Positions 35,654 to 49,200 of a stretch of DNA of 64,000 bases are shown here, piece after piece. The number at the start of each line of letters is the position of its first letter. The first letter of the stretch is position 1. Source of the stretch: Dirofilaria immitis (lineage: Eukaryota > Nematoda > Chromadorea > Rhabditida > Onchocercidae). Below the pieces are notes generated by a model. The model made no database searches and had not been told where the DNA came from. It saw only the letters and a program-made list of their open reading frames with translations. The stretch lies in assembly GCA_024305405.1 (NCBI GenBank), contig JAKNDB010000110.1:3410001-3474000 (forward strand), read 5' to 3'. Made by a program: the position numbers and the translations under genes.

Positions 35654-37270
35654 ATTCGGTATCTCTCTACATGAAACTCGGTTTTCTTGTGTTTTTGGAA
35701 ATACAACGATAATGCCGATGCGTCTATTATATGATTAACGCATCTATGTTTTGAGCAACAGTTAAACTATTCTTATAGCTTATAAGGATGTTCTTCAGTT
35801 ACTGTATGCTTCTAAAACTGATAGTTATTCTGTTTCTCTTGTAATCTCCGGTAATCTCCGCCATAGTCACTTATGGTTCATTGTTGGATAGGGTTAAGAT
35901 AAGGTTATTTATTAGAATGAATTTTTTTAAATATTTTGAATCTATTTCTCATCTTTTAATAACTATATTTACCCAGTCTTGAAATTGTTTTCGATAAATA
36001 TTAAATGGATTTTGAGAAAGTTTCTTCCAGTCCTTTTTCCTATTTGTTGCAATATCAGTTACGAAGTCATTATGATTTTCTAGTTCGCTCAAGATGTTTA
36101 TATAAATTTTTTTGTAAAACTTTTACACCTGTTGTGGTTTTGAAATCGTTATAAAGTTTTTGAAAAAAAATTCTTGGCGCACTGTCTTTAAGATTATTTT
36201 GCAAAAAATTTTTCCTTAGTGTACATATAAATGGAGTACTGATATGTTGTGTTTCAATTGCAGTTTATGTATTCCTTGTTTGATGAGAATAGTTGCGGGT
36301 AAGGAATTACAATTTTTTTCAAGTTTCCAGAAGGCAGTGGACATTTGTAAATATCGGTGTGTTTTAATTGAGCTGATTTAAGAAAAGATGGGATTATAAA
36401 GAGTTGTTGCTTTATCTAGTAAGAAAAATTTTCCGTAATTGGACGAAGTTAATTGATTAAAAAGCAAGTTTGGTTTAGGGCTTTTTTTCTCGTTAAATGT
36501 AACACGAAATCTGATGAGATACTTTTTTCGTCCATAAACTATGGTGATACTAATTAGAAGTATGGAAAAATGAGCATATAAATATTTCAGTCTCTTTCAG
36601 CTAGGTTTGGGGACAAGATGGTCTCTGCTTTTTGTGGAATATAGTGTGAACAGTGGTTTCGATTTTGATTAGCTGATACAATTTTAAGTGTAGCATGTAA
36701 TTGTTCTAATGCTGATGCTTTTGGTTTATACTTTTTAATAGAGCTCTTCTCTTACATAATGATAGATTCTTTCTTAATTTAGATGTTAAAATATAGTTAT
36801 ACAAGTTTTATCAACATTTCAAATTGGAGGAACTCTCAGTTTTTAAAGTAAATATACATTGCAAAACACTGCAATGAAATTCGTCCAGTATTTATGGAAT
36901 TAATTTAAAATCATTATTGAAAAAATGAGAGACTACGAATGACGGCTGCATATCCGAAATATCTCAGAAATGTGCACGCTTTGAAAATAATAACAATATC
37001 ATTTATATATTTGAATTTGAGAGAATTTTAATAATATAGAGGCATGCAATAACAAAAATTCTGCAAAAGTTAGTGCACACTTCATCTCGATTATATGCAA
37101 ATTTTTTTTTCTATGAGAGCTGGAAAAAGTTTTGTTATGGAATTTCATTTAATGTGTTATTTTGAATATAAAATTAATATTCCATTTTTTTGCTGCATGC
37201 AAGGCAAAAGTTCAAAAATTGTTTAGTTTTGAGATTTGCAAAACTGTCTTGTACTTCATTCAAACTTCGC

Positions 37271-37307
37271 AAATTATCTTGATAATCTAAAATTATCAAG
37301 ATAATTT
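37271..37307. repeat. perfect 16-bp inverted repeat with 5-base loop
   Basis: Left arm 37271-37286 (AAATTATCTTGATAAT), loop CTAAA, right arm 37292-37307, an exact reverse complement. It lies 1.6 kb beyond the RBM42 stop. Confidence 0.95.
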
Positions 37308-37790
37308 AAAAAGAAAGGAAAGTAATGGAAGAAGAATGTTATCGACGACACATCGAAACTAAATCTTTTTATCATATTTATTTCAAAATTTCATTTAGAT
37401 TTGTATAAGAATTTGCAGTTTCAAATATTTGACAATTTCATTTGCATAAGAAAAATGAACAAATATGTAGGAAATCTTAGTGAATAGTAAATCAAAAGGA
37501 ACGAAATAGAAATGTAAACTGCCTCTGTTAGGAATTTTTTCTTTCGAAGCTATATTTGAAAATCAATTTTACTGAGTTATTATATTAAATGTATAATTAG
37601 TGTAGAATGTTGATATTGGAGATATCGCCAATAAATACTTAATGATTTGAAGTCAATCATTTTATTCTGTAATACCACAAATAATGAAAGTAAGAATAGA
37701 TCAGATGGGATAAAGAAAAGTAAGTGAGCAGTTGAACTTTAGCTCATTATTTTTGGGAAAATTTTGCTAATCGAGTTGGTTTACTCAAGA

Positions 37791-37856
37791 CCGGAATTAC
37801 GGTAACTTCTCATCTAAGCTTTCCCGGAATTACGGTAACTTCTCATCTAAGCTTTC
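37791..37856 (+). repeat. 33-bp perfect tandem duplication
   Basis: Two identical copies, 37791-37823 and 37824-37856, beginning CCGGAATTACGGTAACTTCT. The unit is less AT-rich than its surroundings. Confidence 0.97.
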
Positions 37857-38093
37857 AGTTATGTTTTAAATGGAGTTGACCGAAGGAATGAAGTTTAGCA
37901 AGAAACACAATGATTAAGTTAGCTGCTATTTTGTTACAATATCATGGGTAACCTTGGCAACGTATTCATCGACAGCATTTTTGAAAACACATTTGCATTT
38001 TCACTTATTCTCTCGACTCCATGATTAGCATAACTCTGCGCAGAATTCGAAGTTTTGAGTTGTTTTGTACATATATCTATTTATATCTATGTG

Positions 38094-38120
38094 CGTATGT
38101 ATATATGTATGTATGTATAC

Positions 38121-38202
<82 letters not shown>
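38094..38202 (+). repeat. compound (GTAT)n (AT)n (GT)n microsatellite
   Basis: A GTAT-type run passes into an AT run and then two GT runs separated by one TTG interruption. It explains the low-complexity opposing ORFs at 38021-38239. Confidence 0.95.
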
Positions 38203-38203
<1 letters not shown>

Positions 38204-39917
38204 ATAAGGTATTCATTTTTTAATATTCGCTTATATTGAAGTGTTCAATTAAATCATAATTTAATTTATAACTGTTTTGAAAAAAGAAGGAAGGCATTTT
38301 AATAGAAACTAGAACTTATTCTCGCATTATTTTTATTCTGGCCGACCTATCTGCATTTTTTTCTTGCTTTTACTCTCGGAAGAAATTCATTCTTATATTC
38401 TAATAAAGTTATTGTTTTTAGCATTTATACCTTTTGTAAAATTAATTTTGTGAAAATAAAATAACTGCAATTTTTCTAAAGGTAATTGATTAAAATTGAA
38501 ATAGGCACTAAATGTAAAATAATTTAAAACGTAAAATGTAAGTAAAAAGTTTTAAATGCATTCTAACTTCTCAAAAATGTTGCAAAACTTCTGGCATAAT
38601 TTAGGTAATAACAAAAAAACGCTTTATATTTATGAGAAAATGATTTATAGATTCGAATTATATTCTGAAAGTTTTTATTTGGAAACCAGGAAATGCATTA
38701 ATAATTTGTACAGTAAATCTTTATTAGCTTATGTCAATAACTATTATATGATCTTTGACAATTTCTTATTGTCACATTCCTTTGAAAATGTCTTTCAATC
38801 CATTTCAATTCATAATTTTAGTACTTAGTAGATCTTTCACGACGTTTATTCTTTAATCGTTTGTATTTCTCTACCCACCGAACTAATATATTTCACAAAG
38901 GTCGCTCATTTTTCTACTTCTGGTCATGAATTTATTAAACTTTCACTTCATTATTGTTTGTAGAAATGACAACTATTTTACTCAAGATGTGACATTAAAA
39001 AAATGACACATGGAAATGATTCGGGAGCCTGTCATCTGTGACACTGAGTTCTGTAATACGATGATAAAGGTACTCAGGCTTAAACGATCAATAAATGCAA
39101 TAAATACATGTACAGATTATTATCATATGAACTTCCTACTGCTGGTGAAATTGTAACATTCTGTATAATATGTATAAAGCAAAAATTAATAATTTTCATC
39201 TTCAACTGATATAATTTTAACTTCAGACTACGCTAAACATGTTATTATAAATTTTCTGACTTTTTCGGAGATCCAAGAATTGATTTCCATTAATAACAAG
39301 TCAACCAAGTATCAACATAAAATAATGAGTATTATCATTCAAAGTGATTAGAGAATGACGTAAATCATCAGATCCTCCTTAACCGTTCCTGAACTGTAAT
39401 GAATTTCTCAGCATAAACTTTGAAGTGATTTTTAATGATGAAATGATGTGGGCGATATGGACCACTTTTTTAATGAACCGTTATAATGTCATAAATAACG
39501 GTAACAAGAAAAAATAATTGTTGAAAATCGATTTCTTGTCAGTGTTCCAAATCAAGCATTCTTAAATCCATTCGTAAGAAATTATGTATTCAATATTGTT
39601 TACTGAACTGAACTTTTTTTTTTATAATCGGGTGATCTATGATCTAACAAAATATAAATTTGCAGTTAAAAATTAAGACTACTGTTACAGAATGAATGAA
39701 TAAAATTATTTAGTTAGTTCTGATCAGTTTCGTTATTATAAGGGTTCGGATTCTTGAGAAAATAAGTCTAAATCTTAATTTATTCCATAACAGTAAGTTT
39801 AATTCTCTAGAACGTGAATTTTATTAAGATATTTTTTTCGAGAATAATTTTTTGAATAAAAATGCTTGAGATAAAATTACTTTTTTATATTTAGGACAAT
39901 TCACGCATGTATTTCAA

Positions 39918-42900
39918 ATGGTCCGAACATACACATGGAATCCTTCAACTCAGTCTAATTTAGCAATCATCGGTAATTTTAGCAATGAAGAAAAAAGACA
40001 ATAAGCAATCCATTGCCAACTACATCGACAAATTTGTGTTTTACTCACTGCTTTTCAAATTGTCCTATTTATAGGCCAAATTACAGAAATGACCAGGTAA
40101 CAAATATACCTAATGCTATTCCCAAAGATGGTACACAAAATGATATTGCAAGTACCTCTTCAGAAATTCTGTCTAGTAGCAGTAATCATATTCAGTGCCC
40201 AGTGCATATGCTACAATCTCAAGCAGCTTCGATATGGCAACCTCATCACCAATCCTTTCCAGTCTATTACCCTGTTTCGCTTGATTTTCCGACCAATCTT
40301 TACCAGTGGAGACCACATCTCTTTTCATCTCAGATAACAGCACCGATTATGTTCGAGCAAACAGCAAACCTTAGGCCCGTAGATTTATGGCAACTTAGGC
40401 CTGTCCAGATTGGCAATAAGGTTTATTATGAACCGACGAGCAGCAGTTCCGCATTTTATAGCAGTCCAACATCAGTTCTACCTCAGCCGGATACATCCGC
40501 CAGTTTAGTGGCCATCCCAAATAATGCTCGGTTTCAAACTGTAAACTCTTGTCATTGTTGTAAAAATACTGCTTCTCCATCTGATTATAATTTCAGTTTT
40601 TTCCATTAAAATTAAAATTAAAAGGAAAACTGTTTCCAATTTTATTTATGGTTTCAAATTTTCTGCAAAATTTGAAGAGTAAACTGAGACACTTATCAGT
40701 ATTCACATCAAACATTGACGTCTCGGTCTTTCAGGTTAGCCTCCCTCAGTTACCAAACACTACTGTCCCAGTCATTGATAACAATATTAGTGGACAAAGC
40801 AAGTTCCTCCATTCGGAAGCAGCTAGCATTAGTCACCCCACTACTTCCAGGTAAAATTAAAAACTATATCGAATTCTTCAAAAGTTTAGATATTTTCTTT
40901 CCTCCAATTTCACTGATTAATGAAATAGAATTTTTGGCCATTGCTCCAAGTATTATTGAATCACAAGGACTGCTATGCATGTTCGCAGCATTGTGTAAGC
41001 AACTAAAAGCTGCTTTATCATTTAACAAATTATTATTTATTCTTCTATTATCGCCAGATTTAATCCTTTCAGTAATAATGATTCAGTAGATCTACCATGG
41101 ACTTTTGGTACTCCTCAACCAAAAAGTGGAATTCGCGGAACTCCTTCCTGGCAGACGCCTTTCCTGGTAACACGAGAAAACTTTATCTTTGATAGGGTTT
41201 ATTACTATCTACCTTTTTCACTTGTAACTTAACAAATGTCAATTTCATAGGGTTAAATATTTAACTTATGTGATAAATTTATTTTAACTATTAGATTTCA
41301 GGGTATCAACGAAAGTTCAACTGTCTCTACTTTTCAAAATCCACAATGTCAAACTTCCCCAAGTCATCAATGTCAGTTAAATTACTGTTTTTCTAGCAAT
41401 TCAGTGAAAAATCACTGAATATTTTATATTTATCGCAAAAACTCGTACAAATTCACGTAATCAAATTTGAATGCTGAAAAGTTGCTATCTATAATAAGAA
41501 TTGTATTTCAATTTTGAAGACTTTTCATACAAATTAATAACATTTATTGTGCAATAACAGAAAGCAATAATCGCTTTAACATCGAGAAAATGACTCGTTT
41601 TCATAGTATCAGAAGGAATTATTCATGCAACAAACTTTCAGTTCATGGTAGTTTGTATCAGCATTCTTTATTACACAAGATAACATCCTCACCACAACAG
41701 CGGTGTTATCGGAAAATGACTGTTATTGATTCAGCGGAACAGTATAAACGTGACCTGCAATTACAAATTGAACAGAATCGCCGTCGTAAAGAGGAAGAGC
41801 GGCAACGTGAGCTTGAAATGGAAAGAAAAGAAATGATAAAGTAAACTTATGCATAGATAGAAATATATATATATATATATATATATCAATATTTGATAGA
41901 TTAGCTATTCATATTCAAATTAATTGATATTGTGCCATTTTCAATGGAAGAACTCTTCTAATTAATTTGATTTTTCAATCAGATAATTTTTATAGATTCG
42001 AAGAATACAGACGAAAGATACAGCAAGAGATTGAGGAAGAAGAACGTAAAGAAAAAGAAAAAATATTAGCAGCACAACATAGAGCAGCACGGATGCGAGC
42101 ATTACAGGAAGAAGCGGCATTAAAGGCCCGTCATGAAGCAAAGAATCGTACAAGGCGTAATGTCTGCAGTGGCGGTACGTATAATCATCGTTATAAAAAA
42201 TTTACTATTTATTATCAGTGATTATATTAGTGATATTTTTGTTATTTATGCAATACAATGCTGCAGTTGCTGTTATTTGACGACTAAATTCCTTAGGCAA
42301 ATCAAGTCGATTTAAATAAGTTAGCATTTCAAGAAATGCTAACTTATTTCTTTCAGCGAATGCAAAAATGATGGACGAAAGATCTTCAACAGTCGAACCA
42401 AATCGCTTAGAATGGTGGGAGAAGAAAAAGGACATACGAATGCATCGAGATCAATTCATTCACCAGTCATCCCAACTCTTCGGTTTGTTAATTGCTTACA
42501 TTGCATCAACTTTTTATTTAAATGTCTCAGCTTTATTTTTTTTAAAAGCATTTTTATTACTTTAAATTCAATCGAAAATAACAGAACCCTGTTGTTATCA
42601 CTAATTTTGATGCTGAATACATCTACTTCCGAAAAGTACTTCAGAAAAAAAATGAAACTTTTGCTGATTCTTCACAAAATACAGCCTTTGGCATATCAGC
42701 GAATAATGTACGTGTATCCAGCTGCAGTCCATCGGATCGATTTAATAAATCACATTCATTATCAAGGTAATGTCTACAAGAACAGATGAACTACAAATAA
42801 AAAACATTTTTCCCTTTATTTCAATTTCCTTCTGGAATTCGACTTAAATATTTTATCGTGATCAAAAAAATATAATGTCTTTACTCTTTTTCTATACATT

Positions 42901-43285
42901 GATCAATCAAGATGATGCAGTAGATTAGACAAATCTTTAGCGGACATGCCTTGCAGATCTATTGTAGGAATGTGTAGATCAGGTGCTGACTATTTTTTGA
43001 CCTACTTTCATAATTGTTGAAACAGTCATATCGCATCAAAACGCTAATTTTTTGCAGATTAAGTCAACGCCGTTATCATTCATCCCTAACTTCAAGACGG
43101 AACAATAGCTCGGAAACATCTCTTAGGAAAAAGAATGGAGCTTTTACTAGCCCTTCACAAATTATCTCCTGTGAAATATCAGAGAATAACGTAAGAGAAT
43201 AATGTAAGTGTATCCAGCTCCGTTCGACTTCATTCGTAGAAGCTCTGATACTTCTTACAAAAACTTGTTAATTTGATTTGATTAG
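39918..43285 (+). CDS. coiled-coil protein, family not assigned
   Basis: Exons read: 39918-40540, 40735-40850, 41058-41166, 41302-41375, 41561-41840, 41996-42174, 42357-42482, 42585-42767, possibly 42916-42982, and a final region 43057-43285. A splice acceptor ends 23 bases before the ATG. The first third is Ser/Pro/Gln-rich and low in structure. The middle is a long charged helix (EQYKRDLQLQIEQNRRRKEE, then EEYRRKIQQEIEEEERKEKE), as in centrosomal or ciliary coiled-coil proteins such as CSPP1 or CCDC66, but I see no diagnostic domain. It is followed by EPNRLEWWEKKKDIRMHRDQ and a Ser-rich C-terminus. The first exon needs one extra base in the A-run at 39991-39996 to stay open. Junctions 41375/41561 and 42482/42585 also disagree in phase, so the model is approximate. 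Confidence 0.72.
42314..42349. repeat. perfect 16-bp inverted repeat abutting a 3' splice site
   Basis: Left arm 42314-42329 (AAATAAGTTAGCATTT), loop CAAG, right arm 42334-42349, an exact reverse complement. The right arm ends 7 bases before the exon at 42357, so it overlaps the region where the polypyrimidine tract would be. Confidence 0.95.
42602..43250 (+). repeat. duplicated exon pair in the coiled-coil gene
   Basis: The segment near 42623-42745 (FRKKNETFADSSQNTAFGIS and ANNVRVSSC) and that near 43098-43220 (LRKKNGAFTSPSQIISCEIS and ENN...VSVSSS) align along their length in DNA and protein. The second copy contains an imperfect 13-base tandem duplication (GAATAACGTAAGA then GAATAATGTAAGT, about 43184-43209) that shifts its frame. 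Confidence 0.75.
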
Positions 43286-46200
43286 GTTTGTAAGGATTGT
43301 GGAAAATTAAAGAATTCTCTCCTTTGATTATTTGAATTTGATAACAGAGAGTTTTTCCTTGATTGAATTGAATTGTTAATTTGAATTATCGCTATTTATA
43401 CAGCAGCAATGAAGAGTCGTAAGATTGACTGTTGGTTGCGTAGAGGAATAAACGGTTTACTTTATTGGAACTTTTTATCGAGACGATATAGGCAACTCGA
43501 TGAGTATAATAAGACAATACAATTAAAATATAGCTGAATATAGTAGTGAAGAGCCTCTCTAGCCAACAAAAAGAAAATGAAGATGTCAGACATGGGAATC
43601 GTTAATTGAATGATGTAATAGTGGATAGAAAAAGTTTGCCAACGTGAGCAGTGTTTTTAACATGCCAGATAACCGCGATTGGTATCGATGACCTTTGGTG
43701 TTTTTTGATGTGAGTGATAGATCAACACGCATTAGTTATACGAAGGATTTAGTTGTCGGAAGAGGGAACAGAAGAGAGACGGACAATATTTAAACATACT
43801 CAAACTTCGATCGGTACAACATTTCAGACATCTAATAGATTACATTTTAAATATTGCATATAAGCTTTATCAAAAGGAACAAAAAGGAGAATTAAAATAA
43901 ATGATTCCTTACATTAGTCATTGTAATATTCGTTTATGTTAGATAATGAATCATGCAAAATATAAAATATTTCGATAATTTCAACAATATTCGCCATATT
44001 GGTCATCTACATTATTGCCGAAGCAAGAAAATACATCTATTAGTACATAAAACAAAGGGTGGATATGTAGGAATTACGGAGAGCAAAAATACATCAGTCA
44101 GCATATTCAAAAGAGGAAGAGGAGGAGGAGGAGGAGGAGGAGGAGGAGGAGGACTCTTTTCATTCTCATATTTCTCAACGCAGTTTTAGCACTAAGAATT
44201 TAATATCAAATTTACGGCAAGAATAATGAAAATAAGCTCAAGTAAGAGACAGGTGTTTTATGAATCGTTATTTTGGAACGGTGAGACATCATTCCAGGGT
44301 AAAAAAAGGAGATGCCAGCTATAATTATAGAAATCTCGGTTAAAATTACACATTTTATATGAAATGCAGAGATTTATTACTTTACATATTCTATCAAAAT
44401 TGCAAATCCAAAGTGCGAATCTCTAAACCTAACGCAATAATAAAAATGCAGCATCAAATGAGCATCAGATTATCCTCATAACACAAAAATCGACTTGACA
44501 CCGTCGACATTAGTTATTATAACTCTAATGAATGCATTTGCATGATATTCACTAATACGAGTCGCCATTTAGAGGGATCAACAACTATAAAATATGGATT
44601 CTAGATCGACAAAGATTAAAAAAGCGATATATATGGTATATTGGCTGCCCTAGTTCTCTGCTGCGTATGAACATATATAAAACATCTAATTCATATTCTA
44701 CTGGTTTACTATAAAGTGTTGAACGGACGAAAACCTGACTGTTATGAACGAACAAACAGAAGGCGCTAAATCAGCCAAAAACTTACAGAATAATTAGGCT
44801 CCAAATAAAACTCACTTCATTATCACAAGATTAGTAAACAGTGAACTGGAATGTTTGCATTACGCAGCTACATTTCGCGCTTAATGGGCTTTTGAAATTT
44901 TACATCTTTTTTTGGCGCGTATTTGTTTATGGATTCATGAAAGGTTTGATGTTTAATGTTTGATGTTGTAAAGCGTTTTAGATAATTTATACAATATGTA
45001 TTCTATGTCAGTTACGTAATTTCTTTAATGTACGGTGTCGATGTTTTGCATGGTGATTTATTTTACGACTCTCTATTAATCCTTCATTGGTGTAGCATAT
45101 TCTTGTCTATTTATGTTTACCCCTGAAGGAACAATCGTACAGTTGGACAAGAAATGTCACAATTTGAAGCGTAATTAGCTAGTGCTTCCTTTTTCATTAA
45201 ATGCTTCCATTATGATCTAATATTACGATATTGATTGATTACTAGTTAAAATGAACATACCGGAATCAAAAAAGCTAGCTATAACGCATAGTACAAAATG
45301 TAGAAATTCTTTTTTTTCCAAATGTAGCATAATGTCCTTTACTTGATTTAATGAAATGGTTGGAAGAAATAAATGATACGAAAGAAATCCTAACATCTGT
45401 ATGTAAATGTTTAATATTGTTTTATTTTATTTCAAATTTTTCGTCATATTTTTTAGAAGTTCTATCAAAAATTGTAAAAATAAGTTAATAGACAACATAA
45501 AACATTAAGCATAATTGGCAAATAATGCAATATATATTGGAAAACGAAACATTTTTAAGTATTTTACAAACAGATGATTATTTATTTAGCTTTCATCATA
45601 GTCCGTTCATGAAAAAGTTGGGAGGTTGCGTAATTCTAGTTCTAGTAACGCTGTTTTTTTCAGCCGAATGATCTATGATTCAGTAAAATACATTCAGTAA
45701 ATATATTTTCAGTCAGAGAATTAAGGCTGTTGTTACAAAATAAATTAATAAATTATGTTATTATTTCCAAATAAATCGAAGAAGTCAGTAAAATCAAAAA
45801 AAAGAACAGGTTTAACATACATGACTGTTGTAGGCACATTCCAAAGTTTGTTTTTGCATAGTCCCTCTTCTTGATTTTAGTTAATATATAGGAGATAAAT
45901 CAAAATCATGTTATTACAGTTCGACGAACTTTTGATGCGTTCAGGATTGTCTAGTGGCATCTTGTCAAGAAAATTGGACTGTTTTTGTGCAGCGGTTGAA
46001 TGGTTTTACCGTACATATAACAACACGCTCCTATAAATACATAAGCCTCGCTTTTCTTTTCCGGTCATTTTCACGAAACTGATTCAAGATCAGATGGATT
46101 TATAAACACCGTCTACATGGTTACTTTTGTAGATTTCTTACTAATATTTCTGCGTATTGCGTCTTTAAGAACACACAAATTATGGAAGCTTGCTATTTTA

Positions 46201-49200
46201 AATCCAAATTTCGCTGCAAATATCACTGGAAAAGAAATCGTTTTGATTTTGAGGCCTTATATTCGCTATATAAGGATTACTATTCACAAATAAAATTTTT
46301 AGATTTTTCCAAGCTCGTGAGCAAGCTGCATATGGTTTGTATATGCATGTTGAGATTACAATTGTATTTTATATATTTCTTGGATTCTTTTGCAATTAGC
46401 TTGTGCTGCCAAATATTGTATCGTCATGTTGCTTGTAGAGCACATGATTGGGAAAATCGCGGAGATTTTGAGGAAACATGTGTAAGTTGTCTTACAAATC
46501 AAAAAGTCTTCCATTTAATTTAAAACGATAGCTTTTTTTTCTTTTTATGCTGATAAAAGTTAGAATAGTAGTTAAAAGATGACCATTTAGATGGAACTCA
46601 ATAGAGTAATTAATATTAGATTTAGCGGGACCTAAGAAAGATAATATTCACAGCACATGTTTGATATCGTATTTATAACGAGGGAAAACGCTACAGCAAG
46701 TTGCTTGAAGAATAGCGGATTCAAAAAAAGTGCCTGATGAGAAGGAATTGGAGCAGTACTGCAATATCCTGGTTTTTCCAAACCTGTTTCTAGTTCCAGT
46801 TAAAGCAACTGTATTCAATTAAAGCAACTGTATTAAAGAGACTAACTAGAACATTAAAGCGATTAGCTAGAACTATTAAAGAGTAACGAACGATTAACGA
46901 TTAACTGTTAAAGCGACTAATTAGAACAACAACATATTAAGAAAGCAACTGTAATGGATTGTTAATACTAGTTGGTGAAAGTTTTAAAACTTGTCGACTG
47001 GAATTTTCGACTCAAAGTGTGCTAAATTGTTTTTATTCATTTAAGATTTTATTGCTGTGATTGCTTATCTAGCAACCATAAAAACGGATGTTCCGTTCCG
47101 AATTTTACCATTTTTTGTTAAGGCCAAATAATAACGAAAATCTGTTGATTTAGTTGGAAATAAATCACGCATTTTTTCGAAGTTTGTTGCTATAATCGAT
47201 TATTGTCCTTATAATATTGAAATATTAAAATTTTGAAAATATTACTATAGTTATGTCATAGCTGATCTTTTGATTAATATGCATATAACTTTGCGGGTTT
47301 AACTGGGTTTGAATCAATCTCAATTAAAGTCCTTGGGATGATTCTGGTAATTTATCTTTGTTCACATTTTTTCGATGATGTACCTCTGACTCTGATCATG
47401 AAAAAGATGAAATTGATCCACAATTTCAGGACTATTTGGAAAATGATCTTGCGTTTATTGAAGCTTGCAAATAATCTTTATTATTCAATTATCCATACCA
47501 TACCATTTCTTTAGCTACTTGCTTTTTTTTTCCAACTCACGCATATGATGAAGAATTCTCAAGTTTACTTCAGTAAATTTGCCAAAGCAAATACATTATT
47601 TGAATAAATTTACTGAGTAATTTTTATTTTGATGTTGATTACGTCGATTAGAGATTTGTTATGAGATGATACTTCCATGAAAGATAAATCACTTAGAAAT
47701 CCAACAGAGATCATGACAAAAGCATTTTTTTATACGCGCAGTTTGCAGAACGTTTCAAGTTGCAAATTTCCAAAAATTGGTGTTATGGTTTTTTGTTTCT
47801 TCTAACTTCTATGCGTTGCTGTAGAATCAACAACCTCCATTATTGATTATTATTAAATGAAGATGAAAGCGAAATGTTCCAGTTCCGGTCATCGAACAGT
47901 TGGTCAGTTAGTTTTAATTAAAAGATTTTAAAGATTTCAGATGTCATTTTTGTTTTTGTTTCGAGAAAAAATATCCATTTTTTTAAATTAGGATCATGTT
48001 TCAATTGACTAAAATTTTTTTGATTCTTCGCAATTTATCACTTTCATTAAAATTGAATCAGTGGTCACAGTTGCGAATGATTAAAATATTCAGTAATAAT
48101 TTCCATAATTGGAGTCGCAGAAAAGTTCGCAAATTAATTTTCATTATGTAATAAAACATTTTTTACTTAATTATTAGTTTGTATAAAGTATTTTAGAATG
48201 AGGATTTACAACAGGCTCGCTTGTTGAATTAGCTTTTTATGTGGTAAAATTCTGCTGACAGGTGGAGAAAAATGTTTCTGCTGTGTGCTTATCTTGTCAT
48301 AGCAATTAATTCAAGTGCTGGAATAATCTTATGTTTAGAGGCAGTTTTACTTTGTAAATAAATGGTATCTTTACTTTTTTGATTTAAATATTCTATTTGA
48401 GCAGTAGATTGAACATCATTAAATACAAATGAGTACTAAATTTGTAATTCCCTTATTTTTTCTTGGTTGTTGTGGGACGAAAAGCAAAGTTACAAAATCT
48501 TAGAACAGCGTAGAAATTTGAAGAAAATTATCGCAAATTCTAACACTTCTTCTAAACGATAATCGAAATGGTTGATGAAATAAATATGGTAATTAATGAG
48601 GTGTGAATAAAACTAAACATTAAGTGTTGTCTAATCTAAGTAACTGTATTTGTAGTGCGAATTGGAAAAGTGGTATGCACGAAACTTTATCCTTTTGAGA
48701 TGTCAATTGATGCATATTTCAAGCTTCAAAGGCAATTTTTTCTGATTTTCTTTTAATCATATTTTGATAAACGTAAAGGTTGATTAATATATGATTCATA
48801 TCACCCTACAATAAACGTAGTATGCAACATTATGTAATTAAGATATGTTTTAGTTATTTAATATGTTTGTATTACTGTTATATATAGCACAGGTCATTTG
48901 CAAAATCATAATTGTCATCAAAATGATTTTGATGTTCATTATGTTGTTTTTCTGATGACTATACTGTTTTATATTGCGGAAATTGGAAAAGATAAAATGC
49001 ATAATAAAGGCGTTAATTTAACCCTTAATGGTGAAGTGTAAAAATACAGCAAAATCTTCAACGGTAAGAGTTCCATTTGGCTTCTTTTCATATTTCCATT
49101 TTTCATTTCGATAGATTTTGAGATCATAGAAATCAATTATATATGTTTGACGTAATGCGATTATTGAAAAGATCTTTTATGAGAGAGGTATTAGAAACTT

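Larger units (their letters stand above)
35654..39894. other. intergenic region downstream of RBM42
   Basis: No supported gene. It contains a perfect 16-bp hairpin (37271-37307), a 33-bp tandem duplication (37791-37856), and an (AT/GT)n microsatellite (about 38094-38202). A 90-codon plus-strand ORF at 38556-38828 is AT-driven and has no motif. Confidence 0.5.

Noticed and set aside
38021..38239. Opposing ORFs rich in Cys/Val and Thr/His
   Set aside because: Direct translation of the GT/AT microsatellite.
46182..46523. 113-codon plus-strand ORF in intergenic sequence
   Set aside because: Composition is driven by AT-rich codons, there is no recognisable domain or homology, and it is isolated. 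Kept only as a note.
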